Source: Burkholderiales bacterium (GTDB taxonomy: Bacteria > Pseudomonadota > Gammaproteobacteria > Burkholderiales > Burkholderiaceae_C). From it: a stretch of 5,004 nt of DNA. A program made the position numbers and the translations under genes. The notes beneath the pieces are model-generated. The model made no database searches and was not told the DNA's origin. It worked only from the letters and a program-made list of their open reading frames with translations. The stretch lies in assembly GCA_005786815.1 (NCBI GenBank), contig SYDB01000168.1:1-5004 (forward strand), in the 5' to 3' direction. Of this stretch, positions 4,941-5,004 are shown piece after piece (the first letter of the stretch is position 1; each line of letters opens with the position of its first letter).

Positions 4941-5002
4941 AATAAAGCAAGAAATACACCTAATGGCGCAAAACCAATTACTTTGCGATAACGCGCACCA
5001 TC
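4919..5002 (-). other. Possible C-terminal fragment of a gene entering from the right edge
   Basis: On the - strand one frame is open from the window edge for 27 codons to a TGA at 4919-4921. It would encode a hydrophobic C-terminus (VFLALFWCFFGF) after a basic DGARYRK. The T-rich DNA gives hydrophobic residues in any frame, so this may be chance. A second - strand frame ends earlier (EMVRVIAK, TAA at 4978-4980). A + strand ATG at 4963 also runs off the edge (MAQNQLL...). I cannot tell which, if any, is real. Confidence 0.18.
4946..4961 (-). promoter_or_regulatory. Candidate sigma-54 (-24/-12) promoter of amtB
   Basis: Read on the - strand, AGGTGTATTTCTTGCT has GG, ten bases, then GC, with a perfect TTGCT -12 element. 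The -24 element (AGGTGTA against TGGCACG) keeps GG but differs at several other positions. Transcription would start near 4935. Ammonium transporter genes are often under NtrC and sigma-54 control, which adds plausibility, but the -24 match is weak. Confidence 0.35.
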
Positions 5003-5004
5003 TC

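Overview
The window looks like a stretch of core chromosome from a Gram-negative betaproteobacterium. The best guess is Burkholderiales, possibly a freshwater Comamonadaceae-type organism with intermediate GC. This rests on the kdsD-kdsC-lptC order, the short RRM protein with a long glycine tail, and the style of the proteins. It is inference from family knowledge; no search was run. I see no insertion sequence, phage gene, tRNA, rRNA or CRISPR array.

Layout, left to right. Positions 2-592 (+) hold the 3' end of mnmE (tRNA wobble-uridine modification GTPase), cut by the window edge. Positions 667-2872 (+) hold a tightly packed three-gene envelope operon: kdsD (arabinose-5-phosphate isomerase), kdsC (KDO-8-phosphate phosphatase) and lptC (LPS export). 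KdsD supplies arabinose-5-phosphate for KDO-8-P synthesis and KdsC removes the phosphate to give KDO. LptC belongs to the Lpt bridge that carries finished LPS to the outer membrane. The genes overlap by 1 and 4 bases, which implies translational coupling. The operon stops at a perfect hairpin terminator that contains the lptC stop codon in its loop. The lptA and lptB genes that usually follow are absent here.

The same hairpin, read on the other strand, can terminate the convergent gene at 2911-3387 (-), an RRM-type RNA-binding protein with a 69-residue glycine-rich tail encoded by GGC/GGT-rich low-complexity DNA. Its leader holds a perfect 8-bp inverted repeat that would bury most of its ribosome binding site, a candidate translational switch. 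Upstream lies an AT-rich gap of about 280 bases with direct repeats and a possible weak terminator. Next comes amtB (3671-4873, -), an 11-helix ammonium channel. The 131 bases upstream of amtB hold an unusually regular 17-bp hairpin, three copies of the hexamer GCACCA/TGGTGC, and a sigma-54-like GG-N10-GC element that would fit nitrogen control.

The protein-coding content is ordinary. I found no convincing new multi-gene system. The observations most worth following are regulatory: the RBS-masking hairpin of the RNA-binding protein, the amtB upstream hairpin and promoter candidate, the terminator built around the lptC stop codon, and the interruption of the kds-lpt gene order.
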